From: an uncultured Actinomycetes bacterium
Lineage (GTDB): Bacteria > Actinomycetota > Acidimicrobiia > Acidimicrobiales > Acidimicrobilacustridaceae
Direction: 5' to 3'
NCBI GenBank assembly: GCA_945957335.1
Contig: CAMFLJ010000083.1
Span: forward strand, 1-12,882
Length of the DNA: 12,882 nt
Part shown: piece by piece, positions 5,320 through 12,882 of the stretch
Position numbering within the stretch: position 1 is the stretch's first letter
How the letters are laid out: every line of letters starts with the position of its first letter
Notes under the pieces: generated by a model
What the model saw: the letters and a program-made list of their open reading frames with translations, nothing else
What the model was told of the DNA's origin: nothing
The model's database searches: none
Program-made: the position numbers and the translations under genes

Positions 5320-8300
5320 ATGGCCGACGAGGGCGACGCCGTGACGGTGCGAGCCGTCTCCTCGCGCCCGACGAGACGGTGGTGGCTCGTCCTCGCCGCC
5401 GCAGCCGCACTGGTGCTGGCCAGCATCGCCGTGCCCGACCCGTGGGACGACGTGATCCTCGTGGCCGGGAGCGCCCTCGGCGCCGTGGTCGGCACCGTGG
5501 GGTTCGTCCGCAACCGACCCGCGGCCCGGTGGGGCTGGGGGATCATGGTCGCCACCCTCTGGACCGGGACGCTCGACATGGTCCTGTGGCGGGCCTCCTC
5601 CGACCACCCGGTCCACGGCGGCGAGGGCCCCATGGCGATCCTCGCGGCGGCGGTCGGGGTCGTCGGCTTCACGATGATCTTCGTGGCCCTCCTGGCGCTG
5701 TCGTCGGCCGGGCAGCGCAGCCTCCGGCGCAAGGCGCTCTTCGTCGACACCTCGATCGTCCTGGTGGCCACCGGGTTCGTCGCCTTCGAGCTCGTCACCG
5801 TGTGGATGACCGACCCGTACAACCCCCGGGGCGCCTGGTCGGGGGTGGCGTTCGTGGTGCTCAGCGTGGCCGTCTGCTTCGCCGCCCTCCCGATCGTGCG
5901 CAGCCGACTCGGGCGTCCGTCGGTGCTCTTCGTCGGCTCCAGCGTCGGCTTCCTCCTCGCCGCGGCAGTGGCCTTCACCGCCGCGCACGCCGACGCCACG
6001 AACGAGTGGCCCTGGCTGCTCCTCCTCGGGCTCTCGCTGGTGGCCGGCGCGGCCGCCCAGCTCCACCCCTCCATGCGCGTGGTCGGCACCGAGCCGCGGA
6101 AGGTCGAGAAGCCGCTCGACGCCCGCCAGCTCGCGGTCGGAGGTCTCGCCCTCCTCCTGCCCGCCGTCATCATCGGAGCCGCCGACCTGCTCTCCGACAA
6201 GAAGGTCGGCTCCCCCGCGGCCCTGGCGGTGTACCTGGTGGGCATGGCGGTGCTGATCCGGGCCCGCACCCGGCTGCTGGTCACCGAGGGACGCCGCAGC
6301 GACGAGCGGTTCCGGCAGTACTTCTCGCTGCCACTCATCGGCATGCTGATCAGCTCTCCCGACGGCCGGGCCGTCGACGTCAACGACCGGCTCTGCGAGA
6401 TCCTGGGCCGCGACCGGGTCGAGCTGATCGGCCAGCGCACGGGCGACCTCGTCGACCCCCACGACCTCGCCGCCAACTACGACGAGCTGGTCCGGCTGAG
6501 CCGGGGCGAGATCAGCTCGGTCGTGAGCGAGCGCCGCTACGTGCGCCCCGACGGCACCGAGGTCTACGCCCGCTGCACCGACCACGTCGTCACCGACGAG
6601 GACGGCAAGGTCGAGTACATCCTCAGCCTGATCGACGACATCACCGAGGCCCACGAGGCCGAGCGCCGGTTGGAGGAGCACCTCGCGCTCCAGGACGTGG
6701 TGCTCCAGGTCGCCGAGCGCTTCGTGAACATCGAGGCCCACGAGGTCGACGGGGCCATCGACGGGGCCCTGGCCGAGCTGGGCCGCCAGTGCCGGGCCGA
6801 CACCGCGATCCTCGTCGAGCGCCACGACGGGGTCGTCCGCCTCACCCACCGGTGGCGAGCCGACGCCAGCCCGCTGCCCGAGGGGACGACCGCCGGCACC
6901 GAGGCGGTGTTCAACACCATGGGCCTGATGGAGCAGCTGGCCGCCCACGGGGCCGTCGTGATCGACGCGGTGGGCGACGTCGAGGGCCCGCTGCCGGCCG
7001 GCGCGGCGATCATGCGGGACCGCGGCGTCGACGGCTTCGTGGTGCTGCCGCTCATGGCCGAGGACGTCCTGCTCGGGGCCATCTGCCTCACCCGGCACCG
7101 CACCGGCGCACGCTGGAGCCAGGACATGGTCGAGCTCCTGCGGCTCGTCGCCGAGGTGTTCGCCCAGACCCTCATCGGCCGGCGCACCGCGTCGGCGCTC
7201 GCCGAGAGCGAGGCCCGCAACCGCTCGGTGGTCGAGGCGGCCGCCGACGGCATCGTCACCGTCGACCACCGCGGCAACATCCGCACCTTCAACCCGGCTG
7301 CCGAGATCCTCACCGGGTGGATGGCCGCCGAGGTCGTGGGGCGCCCCGCCGAGCTGCTCGTGCCCGACGCCGGACGCCGGGTGATCGCCGAGTTCCTGCG
7401 CGAGAGCCCCGGCACCGGTCCCGGGGCGGCCACGGGCAGCGAGAAGATCGAGATCGACGGCCTGCGCCGCGACGGCACCCGCTTCCCCCTCGAGCTCACG
7501 GTCAGCCCCGTCGACCTGCCCGACGGGCGGGGCATGACCGTCATCGCCCGCGACGTCTCCGACCGCAAGCGCCTCGAGGCCCAGCTCACCCACCAGGCCC
7601 TGCACGACCCTCTCACCGGCCTGGCCAACCGCACCCTGCTGCTCGACCGGATGGGCACCGCCCTGCGGCGCGCCCAGCGCACCGGCGCCTACCCGGTGGT
7701 GCTGTTCATCGACCTCGACCGCTTCAAGGTCATCAACGACAGCCTCGGCCACCACGTGGGCGACGAGCTGCTCGTCGTCATCGCCCGCCGCCTCGAGGCC
7801 GAGCTGCGGGCCGGCGACACCGCGGCCCGCCTCGGCGGCGACGAGTTCGTCGCCCTGTGCGAGGGCATCGGCGGCACCGAGCAGGCCGAGGCCCTGGCCG
7901 AGCGGATCCTGGCCGCCGTGAGCCTGCCCGTGGAGCTCAACCGGGCCACCCCCGTGGTGACCGCCAGCATCGGCATCGTGCGGGCCGAGCCCGGCGCCAC
8001 CCCCGAGACGCTGCTGCGCGACGCCGACGCGTCGATGTACCGGGCCAAGGAGCACGGCCGCAACCGCACGCACCACTTCGACGAGAGCGTCCACGGCGCC
8101 GCCATCGAGCGCCTCCAGCTCGAGGCCGGCCTGCGCCAGGCCCTCACCCGCGGGGAGCTGCGCCTCTACCTCCAGCCCCAGTACGCGGTGGGCGACCTGC
8201 ACCCCATCGGCGCCGAGGCGCTGCTGCGGTGGGACCGCCCGGGCGAGGGCATCCTCGCCCCCGACCGCTTCCTCGCCATCGCCGAGGAGATCGGCCTCGA

Positions 8301-8889
8301 CGTCGACATCGACCGGTGGGTGCTGCTCGAGGGCTGCCGCCACGCCCGGCGGTGCGTCGAGCGCAACCCCGACTTCGTGGTGTGGGTGAACCTCTCGGCC
8401 CGGCTGCTCGCCGACCCGGTCCTGCCCGGGCTCGTGTTCGACGCGCTGGCCGCCACCGGCCTGCCGGCCACCAACCTCGGCATCGAGGTCACCGAGCGGG
8501 CCCTCGTCCGCGACCTCGACGTGGCCGCCACCAGCCTCGACGAGCTGCGCACCGCCGGCGTCGGCATCGCCATCGACGACTTCGGCACCGGCTTCTCGTC
8601 GCTGTCGTGGCTCGAGCGCCTGCCTCTCGACGTGCTCAAGATCGACCGCAGCTTCATCAACGGCCTCGGCGCCAGCCACGACGACACCATCATCGTGCGC
8701 TCGGTCATCGCCATGGCCCACAGCCTCGGCCTGGCCGCGCTGGCCGAGGGCGTCGAGACGGTGGAGCAGCTCACCCGCCTGCGCGAGCTCGGCTGCGACG
8801 AGTTCCAGGGCTTCCTCGCCGCCCGGCCGGTGCCGGTCGACCAGGTCGCCCCCGAGCAGCCCGCCCGGCTGGTCGCCACCAGCCGCTGA
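5320..8889 (+). CDS. Membrane sensor with PAS-GAF-PAS-GGDEF-EAL domains (cyclic di-GMP turnover)
   Basis: The protein has 1189 residues. Roughly ten hydrophobic segments fill residues 18-322, forming a membrane sensor domain of unrecognised type. PAS 1 follows at about 327-445, a GAF domain at about 473-620, PAS 2 at about 630-750, the GGDEF domain from LTHQALHDPLTGLANR (about 757) to 925, and EAL at about 935-1178. GGDEF is intact at 839-843, and RAGD five residues before it is the inhibitory I-site, so cyclic di-GMP synthesis with product feedback is expected. The EAL motif is intact at 966-968 (EALLRW), with NLSA, EVTE, DDFGTGFSS from D1086, KIDRSF and AEGVET, so phosphodiesterase activity is also possible. 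Which activity dominates cannot be read from sequence. The PAS and GAF domains suggest ligand, redox or light input. The ATG at 5320 sits 6 bases after TAGAGT. It has no operon partner and converges on the SGNH gene with an 18-bp gap. Confidence 0.95.
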   Translation: MADEGDAVTVRAVSSRPTRRWWLVLAAAAALVLASIAVPDPWDDVILVAGSALGAVVGTVGFVRNRPAARWGWGIMVATLWTGTLDMVLWRASSDHPVHGGEGPMAILAAAVGVVGFTMIFVALLALSSAGQRSLRRKALFVDTSIVLVATGFVAFELVTVWMTDPYNPRGAWSGVAFVVLSVAVCFAALPIVRSRLGRPSVLFVGSSVGFLLAAAVAFTAAHADATNEWPWLLLLGLSLVAGAAAQLHPSMRVVGTEPRKVEKPLDARQLAVGGLALLLPAVIIGAADLLSDKKVGSPAALAVYLVGMAVLIRARTRLLVTEGRRSDERFRQYFSLPLIGMLISSPDGRAVDVNDRLCEILGRDRVELIGQRTGDLVDPHDLAANYDELVRLSRGEISSVVSERRYVRPDGTEVYARCTDHVVTDEDGKVEYILSLIDDITEAHEAERRLEEHLALQDVVLQVAERFVNIEAHEVDGAIDGALAELGRQCRADTAILVERHDGVVRLTHRWRADASPLPEGTTAGTEAVFNTMGLMEQLAAHGAVVIDAVGDVEGPLPAGAAIMRDRGVDGFVVLPLMAEDVLLGAICLTRHRTGARWSQDMVELLRLVAEVFAQTLIGRRTASALAESEARNRSVVEAAADGIVTVDHRGNIRTFNPAAEILTGWMAAEVVGRPAELLVPDAGRRVIAEFLRESPGTGPGAATGSEKIEIDGLRRDGTRFPLELTVSPVDLPDGRGMTVIARDVSDRKRLEAQLTHQALHDPLTGLANRTLLLDRMGTALRRAQRTGAYPVVLFIDLDRFKVINDSLGHHVGDELLVVIARRLEAELRAGDTAARLGGDEFVALCEGIGGTEQAEALAERILAAVSLPVELNRATPVVTASIGIVRAEPGATPETLLRDADASMYRAKEHGRNRTHHFDESVHGAAIERLQLEAGLRQALTRGELRLYLQPQYAVGDLHPIGAEALLRWDRPGEGILAPDRFLAIAEEIGLDVDIDRWVLLEGCRHARRCVERNPDFVVWVNLSARLLADPVLPGLVFDALAATGLPATNLGIEVTERALVRDLDVAATSLDELRTAGVGIAIDDFGTGFSSLSWLERLPLDVLKIDRSFINGLGASHDDTIIVRSVIAMAHSLGLAALAEGVETVEQLTRLRELGCDEFQGFLAARPVPVDQVAPEQPARLVATSR

Positions 8890-8910
8890 GCCGCCGAGCC
8901 GCGGGGCTCA
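8887..8910. terminator. Small hairpin joining two convergent stop codons
   Basis: TGAGCC (8887-8892) and GGCTCA (8905-8910) pair; the arms contain the stop codons of the GGDEF-EAL and SGNH genes. A 6-bp stem without U-tracts is weak evidence for a bidirectional terminator. Confidence 0.35.
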
Positions 8911-9612
8911 GGCCGCGGGGCAGGCCTCCAGGCCGGTGGCGTAGAGCGCGGCGAGCACCTTCTCGCCCCGGGCCGTGGGGTGCACGGTGTCGTAGAGGAG
9001 GGCGTCCGGGGCCGTGCCGTTGACGTCCTCGTCGGAGCGCAGGGCGGCGTCCCAGTCGAGCACGGTGATGCGGGGGTCGGCGGCGGCGAGCGAGCGCAGG
9101 CCGTCGTTGTAGGCGGCCGCCTCGGTGGCGTAGGAGCGGCCGTTGATCTCGATGCCCTCGCCGACGGTGACGACGTGGAGGCACGCCGCGTCGGGGAACA
9201 GGGCGAGCAGGTCGCGCATCCGGGCCAGCGACTCGGCCGGGTCGAGCAGCAGCGTGACGTCGTTGGTGCCGAGGTTGACCACGACCTGCCGCGGGTCGTC
9301 GGCGGCCGCCCGCTCGGCGGCCGGGAGCCGCTGGGCCACGGTGGCACCCGACTGCCCGTCGACCACCACCGCCCACCGGTCACCGAGCCGGTCCTCGAGG
9401 GTCGACCCGCTCAGCTCGGTGATCGAGTCACCGAGGAGCACCACCCGCTCGGTGGGCTCGGGCCGGCTCGGCCCCGACGAGCGGGTGGCCAGCACGACGG
9501 TGGTGCCGAGCACGATCGACGACACGACGCCGAACAGCACGGCGATCAGCCACAGCCGCCGGGGGCCGACGTCGCCGGGGCTGGGGGTGCCGGAGGCGCC
9601 GGGGGTGGCCAC
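8908..9612 (-). CDS. Membrane-anchored SGNH/GDSL hydrolase
   Basis: The protein has 234 residues. A single hydrophobic segment at about 20-42 (LWLIAVLFGVVSSIVLGTTV) after a short basic/proline start acts as signal anchor, placing the enzyme outside the membrane. The SGNH blocks are all present: GDSI with S63, DGQSGAT with G89, NLGTND with N117, and YDTVHPT with D208 and H211. The predicted triad is S63-D208-H211. The family hydrolyses esters or acetyl groups on lipids, sugars or cell-wall polymers; the substrate here is not evident. It is divergent from murT-gatD with a 47-bp intergenic gap, so a cell-wall O-acetyl or ester substrate is an attractive but unproven guess. The GTG start at 9612 follows TAGGTT by 6 bases, again with no SD. 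Confidence 0.9.
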   Translation of the reverse strand: MATPGASGTPSPGDVGPRRLWLIAVLFGVVSSIVLGTTVVLATRSSGPSRPEPTERVVLLGDSITELSGSTLEDRLGDRWAVVVDGQSGATVAQRLPAAERAAADDPRQVVVNLGTNDVTLLLDPAESLARMRDLLALFPDAACLHVVTVGEGIEINGRSYATEAAAYNDGLRSLAAADPRITVLDWDAALRSDEDVNGTAPDALLYDTVHPTARGEKVLAALYATGLEACPAA

Positions 9613-9618
9613 GGGGGC

Positions 9619-9624
9619 AACCTA
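9619..9624 (-). promoter_or_regulatory. -10 box of the leaderless SGNH gene
   Basis: TAGGTT on the minus strand ends 6 bases before the GTG at 9612. It is back to back with the murT -10 (9644-9649), with 19 bases between them, so the two promoters overlap and may be co-regulated. Confidence 0.5.
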
Positions 9625-9643
9625 ACCGGGCGCAGGCCACCGG

Positions 9644-9649
9644 TAGCAT
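9644..9649 (+). promoter_or_regulatory. -10 box of the murT-gatD operon
   Basis: TAGCAT ends 10 bases before the GTG at 9660, with no SD between. It lies in CCGGTAGCATC (9640-9650), the same 11-mer as in front of the coiled-coil operon. Confidence 0.6.
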
Positions 9650-9659
9650 CCGGTGCGAC

Positions 9660-10937
9660 GTGTCCGCCGCCCACCCCTCCCCCCCTGCCGCGCTGCCCAC
9701 CCGGGCCCGGCTCGCCGTCGCCACCGGGCGCACGGTCGCGGGCGCCTCGAAGCTGGTGCACTTCGGGTCGGGCAGCGTCATCGGCGGACGGGCCGCGCTG
9801 CTCGTCGATCCGGACCTTCTCCGCCAGCTCACCCGCGGCCGCGAGGTCGTGGTGGTCAGCGCCACCAACGGCAAGACCACCACCACCCGCCTGATCGGCG
9901 CCGCCCTCGGCACCGACCGTCCGGTCGTGTCGAACTCGCTCGGCGCCAACATGACCCCCGGCATCGTCGCCGCCCTCGGCGCGGCCGACCCGATCGCCAC
10001 GGCCGTTCTCGAGGTCGACGAGCGCTGGGTGCCCCAGGTGCTGGAGCAGACCGGCGCCGCCACCGTGGTGCTGCTCAACCTCAGCCGCGACCAGCTCGAC
10101 CGCTCGCAGGAGGTCCGCAAGCTGGCCGAGCGCTGGCGCGAGGCGCTCACCGCCACGCCGCCGGCACGCGTCGTGGCCAACGCCGACGACCCGCTCGTGG
10201 TGTGGGCCGCGTCGGCCGCCCCCGAGGTCGTGTGGGTGGCCACCGGCCAGGACTGGACCGCCGACGCCGCCGGCTGCCCCAACTGCACCGGCCGCATCGC
10301 CTTCGAGGCCGGCTCGTGGCGCTGCACGGCGTGCGACCTGTCCCGCCCCGATCCCCACGTCGAGGTCGGTGACACCGGTGTCACGCTGCCGTCGGGCCCG
10401 GTCGCCCTCGACCTGGCCCTGCCCGGCCGGGTCAACCGGGTCAACGCCGCCTTCGCCCTGGCCGCCGCCACCGCGCTGGGGGCCGACGCCATCGCCGCCG
10501 CCCAGGCGGTCGGGCGGGTGCAGGAGGTCGCCGGGCGCTACCGGGTGGCCACCCTGGCCGGACGGCCGGTGCGGTTGCTGCTCGCCAAGAACCCGGCGGG
10601 CTGGCACGAGGCCATCGACATGCTCTCGCCCGCCCCGGCGCCGGTGGTGGTGGCGATCAACGCCCGCATCGCGGACGGCCACGACCCGTCGTGGCTGTGG
10701 GACGTCGACTACGAGCGCCTCGCCGGGCGACTCGTGGTGGCCACCGGCGAGCGCCGCCACGACCTCGCCGTGCGCCTCCGCTACGCCGGCGTCGAGCACG
10801 TCACCGTGGCCGAGGTCGCCGACGCGGTGGCCCGCGCCGCCGCGGCGCCCGGCGCCGAGCCGGGTGCGATCGTCGACGTGGCCGCCAACTACACCGCGTT
10901 CCAGGAGTACCTCGACATGGTCGGCGGGCCCCGATGA
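9660..10937 (+). CDS. murT: Lipid II isoglutaminyl synthase, Mur-ligase subunit MurT
   Basis: This 425-residue protein is normal MurT length. It binds ATP in a Mur-ligase fold: the P-loop is ATNGKTTTTR at 68-77, followed by VLEVDER and LLNLSRDQLDR. A four-cysteine zinc ribbon unique to MurT is inserted at C206-PN-C209 and C222-TA-C225. The C-terminal DUF1727 part carries NPAGWHEAIDML and ADGHDPSWLWDVDYE, the segment that meets GatD and holds the family's essential aspartate. With GatD it converts the alpha-carboxyl of D-Glu in lipid II to D-isoglutamine in the cytoplasm, using ammonia from glutamine. The GTG start is set by TAGCAT 10 bases upstream; the N-terminal 15 residues are Pro/Ala-rich. 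The stop overlaps the gatD start (ATGA), indicating coupled translation. Confidence 0.96.
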   Translation: MSAAHPSPPAALPTRARLAVATGRTVAGASKLVHFGSGSVIGGRAALLVDPDLLRQLTRGREVVVVSATNGKTTTTRLIGAALGTDRPVVSNSLGANMTPGIVAALGAADPIATAVLEVDERWVPQVLEQTGAATVVLLNLSRDQLDRSQEVRKLAERWREALTATPPARVVANADDPLVVWAASAAPEVVWVATGQDWTADAAGCPNCTGRIAFEAGSWRCTACDLSRPDPHVEVGDTGVTLPSGPVALDLALPGRVNRVNAAFALAAATALGADAIAAAQAVGRVQEVAGRYRVATLAGRPVRLLLAKNPAGWHEAIDMLSPAPAPVVVAINARIADGHDPSWLWDVDYERLAGRLVVATGERRHDLAVRLRYAGVEHVTVAEVADAVARAAAAPGAEPGAIVDVAANYTAFQEYLDMVGGPR

Positions 10938-11746
10938 GCCCCACCAGCCCGATCCGCGACTCCGCCGTGCGCATCGGCGTGCTCTTCCCCGACCTGCTCG
11001 GCACCTACGGCGACGGCGGCAACGCGCTGGTCCTCACCCAGCGCCTGGCCTGGCGCGACATCGCGGTCGACGTGGTCACCGTGCCCGCCGGGCAGGCCGC
11101 CCCCGACTCCTGCGACCTCTACCTCGTCGGCGGCGGTGAGGACGGGCCCCAGGTGCAGGCCACCCGGGAGCTCGACGAGAGCCGGGCGCTGCACCGAGCC
11201 GTCGACCGCGGTGCCGTGGTGCTGGCCGTGTGCGCCGGCATGCAGATCCTGGGCCACCGCTTCCCCGACGCCACCGGCACCGACGTGCCCGGGCTCGGCC
11301 TGCTCGACTGCGACACCGTGCGGGTCGACCGACCCCGTGCCGTGGGCGAGCTGCTCACCGCGGAGGCCACCGTCCCGGACCCGTCGGGGCCCCCGGGCGC
11401 CACCATCGACCTCGGCGTGCTCACCGGCTTCGAGAACCACGCCGGGCGCACGGTGCCGGGCCCGTCGAGCACCACCCTGGGCCGGGTCGAGGTCGGCGAG
11501 GGCAACGGCGACGGCACGGAGGGCGTGGTGTGCGGCCGGATCGTCGGCACCTACCTGCACGGCCCCGTGCTCGCCCGCAACCCGCGCTTGGCCGACCTGC
11601 TGCTCGGGTGGGTGGTGGGGGTCGACGCGCTCGCACCCCTCGACGACCACGAGGTCGACGACCTGCGCGCCGAGCGCCTGCGGGCCGCCCGGGCCAACGA
11701 GCTGGCGCCGCGCCGCTCGTGGCGCGACCTGCTCCGGCGCTCCTAG
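10934..11746 (+). CDS. gatD: Lipid II isoglutaminyl synthase, glutamine amidotransferase subunit GatD
   Basis: The protein has 270 residues. It is a class I-like glutaminase: the nucleophile C100 lies in LAVCAGMQILG and the paired histidine H209 in GTYLHGP. The start VRIGVLFPDLLGTYGDGGNA and DLYLVGGGEDGPQ are typical GatD/CobQ-type segments. It frees ammonia from glutamine and passes it to MurT. The start ATG is the ATGA overlap with murT at 10934. About 40 residues after ENHAGR are slightly extended and Gly/Asp-rich. CobQ/BioD-type amidotransferases look similar, but the neighbouring MurT makes the assignment firm. Confidence 0.96.
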   Translation: MSPTSPIRDSAVRIGVLFPDLLGTYGDGGNALVLTQRLAWRDIAVDVVTVPAGQAAPDSCDLYLVGGGEDGPQVQATRELDESRALHRAVDRGAVVLAVCAGMQILGHRFPDATGTDVPGLGLLDCDTVRVDRPRAVGELLTAEATVPDPSGPPGATIDLGVLTGFENHAGRTVPGPSSTTLGRVEVGEGNGDGTEGVVCGRIVGTYLHGPVLARNPRLADLLLGWVVGVDALAPLDDHEVDDLRAERLRAARANELAPRRSWRDLLRRS

Positions 11747-11747
11747 C

Positions 11748-11804
11748 CCCGCGTCCCGCGTCCCGCGGCCGGGCCCGCCGCCGGACGGCCGATCAGGACG
11801 CGGG
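11748..11804. terminator. Hairpin region after gatD
   Basis: CCCGCGTCC occurs twice in overlap (11748-11756 and 11755-11763) and either copy can pair with GGACGCGGG at 11796-11804 as a perfect 9-bp stem. The interior is also GC-palindromic. No U-tract follows, so Rho-independent termination is uncertain, but placement directly after the TAG stop fits. Confidence 0.45.
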
Positions 11805-11828
11805 CGCCCGCCGTGGGAAGCTCCCCCG

Positions 11829-12377
11829 GTGCCCGACCCCGCCGAGCCCCTCGTCTCCGACGACGCCCCTCCGGGCGCCAGCCGGCACGTCGGTGCCGGC
11901 GACGTCGCCGTGGTCGCGAGCGAGCTCGCCCTCGTGTTCGGCGTCGTCGTGGGCTTCAACCAGCTCGCCACCCAGTCACCGGTCGACGCCATCCTCCCGG
12001 TGGCGCTCTTCTCCGTCGGCCTGGCCGGGGTGCTGGCGCTGGTGGCCGCCCTCGTGGGCCTGCGCCCCTCCGCCCCCGGCCCCACCGACCCGCTCGTCGC
12101 CCCCGGCCTCGACAGCGGCGTGGCCTCGTTCGCCGTCGGCCTCGCCGCTCTCGCCGCGGTGGGGTGGCGCTGGGGCGTGGCCACCCAGGCCGCCGTCGTG
12201 GGCGTGCAGGGCCTGCGGCTCCTCGTCACCGCGGCGGCGGGCGTCGTGGCCACCCTGCGCCGCTCCCCCGAGCGCCCCGACCCCTACCGCCTGGCGCTCA
12301 CCGCGGCAGAGGCCGTCGTGCTCGGCGTCTTCGCGGTGGCGGCCCTGGCCGACGCCGGCATCCGCCCCTTCACCTGA
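11829..12377 (+). CDS. Small integral membrane protein of unknown function
   Basis: The protein has 182 residues. After a short acidic, Pro-rich N-terminus (1-22), about five hydrophobic segments are visible near 24-45, 52-76, 96-114, 118-143 and 153-178. There are few charged residues and no catalytic motif that I can recognise. Two basic loops (RWR around 113-115 and RRSPERPDPYR around 144-154) suggest cytoplasmic sides. The GTG start is the first in-frame candidate after the gatD hairpin; the upstream frame reads antisense-like sequence inside gatD. No SD is visible and the -10 candidate (GAAGCT, 6 bases upstream) is poor, so the start is less sure. It lies on the same strand as murT-gatD, 82 bases after gatD; whether it shares the operon is unclear. 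I do not assign a function. Confidence 0.7.
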   Translation: MPDPAEPLVSDDAPPGASRHVGAGDVAVVASELALVFGVVVGFNQLATQSPVDAILPVALFSVGLAGVLALVAALVGLRPSAPGPTDPLVAPGLDSGVASFAVGLAALAAVGWRWGVATQAAVVGVQGLRLLVTAAAGVVATLRRSPERPDPYRLALTAAEAVVLGVFAVAALADAGIRPFT

Positions 12378-12445
12378 GCACCACCGCCGCGGCCGCGCGA
12401 CGATCGCGCCTCCACCGATCCAGACCCACACCCCGAACCGCCTCC

Positions 12446-12451
12446 AGGAGG
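12446..12451 (+). promoter_or_regulatory. Strong Shine-Dalgarno of the OsmC-type gene
   Basis: AGGAGG lies 8 bases before the ATG at 12460 and is the best ribosome binding site in the window. It contrasts with the leaderless genes nearby and suggests a transcript with a real 5' leader. A small palindrome GCGCGACGATCGCGC lies upstream at about 12397-12411. Confidence 0.8.
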
Positions 12452-12459
12452 AACCCCCC

Positions 12460-12882
12460 ATGGCCACCACTCGCAACGCCACCACCAACTGGTCCGGCTC
12501 GCTGCTCGAGGGCTCCGGCCAGGTGACGCTCGAGTCGTCCGGCCTCGGCACCTTCGACGTCACGTGGCCGTCGCGCTCCGAGGATCCCAACGGCCGCACC
12601 AGCCCCGAGGAGCTCATCGCCGCGGCCCACTCGAGCTGCTACTCGATGGCCTTCTCCAACGCCCTGGCCAAGAACGGCACCACCGCCGAGAAGCTCCAGG
12701 TGTCGGCCGCCGTCACCTTCCAGCCCGGCGAGGGCATCACCGGCATCCACCTCACCGTCGTCGGCACCGTGCCCGGCATCGAGGAGGCCGACTTCCTGCG
12801 CATGGCCGACGAGGCCAAGGCCGGCTGCCCCGTGAGCAAGGCGCTCACCGGCACCACCATCACCCTCGACGCCTCCCTGGCC
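12460..12882 (+). CDS. OsmC-type hydroperoxide reductase (cut by right edge)
   Basis: The visible 141 residues are nearly the full length of this family (about 140), but no stop codon lies in the window. The redox cysteines are both present: C60 in HSSCYSMAF and C123 in AGCPVSK, the pair that reduces organic hydroperoxides. SPEELIAAAH at 48-57 is the family segment that carries the catalytic-site glutamate. Members protect against peroxide and osmotic stress; the start MATTRNATTNWSGSL matches the OsmC subgroup rather than Ohr, though Ohr remains possible. The start is well fixed by AGGAGG. It is separated from the membrane-protein gene by 82 bases and is likely transcribed on its own. Confidence 0.93.
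   Translation, partial: MATTRNATTNWSGSLLEGSGQVTLESSGLGTFDVTWPSRSEDPNGRTSPEELIAAAHSSCYSMAFSNALAKNGTTAEKLQVSAAVTFQPGEGITGIHLTVVGTVPGIEEADFLRMADEAKAGCPVSKALTGTTITLDASLA

Noticed and set aside
5167..8721. Minus-strand open frame of 1184 codons opposite the GGDEF-EAL gene
   Set aside because: It is antisense to a gene with clear domains and conserved motifs. Its translation is low-complexity Gly/Ala/Asp/His/Val-rich, as expected from GC-rich codon shadows.
5379..9023. Plus-strand open frame of 1214 codons overlapping the GGDEF-EAL gene in another frame
   Set aside because: Translation is Arg/Pro/Gly-rich with no domain, and it runs past the real stop into the convergent gene. It is a GC artefact.

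Overview
This is a very GC-rich stretch (roughly three quarters G+C by eye) from a high-GC actinobacterium. The evidence is the MurT/GatD pair, a DUF2236/MpaB-type protein, strong G/C third-position bias, and several genes that begin a few bases after a TANNNT -10 box with no Shine-Dalgarno. A deep actinobacterial branch such as Acidimicrobiia would fit, but that is inference and not proven by the sequence. The window reads as mostly chromosomal housekeeping and envelope genes. I see no tRNA, rRNA, CRISPR array, transposase or phage gene.

Left part (1-2294): a secreted protein on the minus strand runs off the left end. It resembles the SCO2322-type proteins found beside cobalamin ECF transporters. 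Upstream of it lies a well-formed cobalamin riboswitch (949-1124, minus) with a plausible switching platform that ends at the ribosome binding site. Between the riboswitch and the divergent plus-strand MpaB/DUF2236 gene sit two near-identical 40-base palindromes.

Middle part (2325-5245): two overlapping minus-strand genes encode coiled-coil proteins, the second with a long acidic/proline linker and a C-terminal membrane anchor. They have no recognised function but share a related helical module. A minus-strand SDR follows whose expected catalytic tyrosine is serine. Divergent from it is a low-molecular-weight protein tyrosine phosphatase.

Right part (5246-12882): a large plus-strand membrane protein has the order ~10 TM - PAS - GAF - PAS - GGDEF - EAL, with intact synthase, I-site and phosphodiesterase motifs, so it likely makes and/or degrades cyclic di-GMP. 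It converges on a membrane-anchored SGNH hydrolase. That gene is transcribed divergently from murT-gatD, which amidates the D-glutamate of lipid II. A small membrane protein of unknown function and an OsmC-type peroxidase (cut by the right edge) complete the window.

The most interesting parts are the riboswitch with its alternative pairings, the twin palindromes, the recurring leaderless promoters (two share an identical 11-mer), the coiled-coil/tail-anchor pair, and the SDR with a substituted active site.
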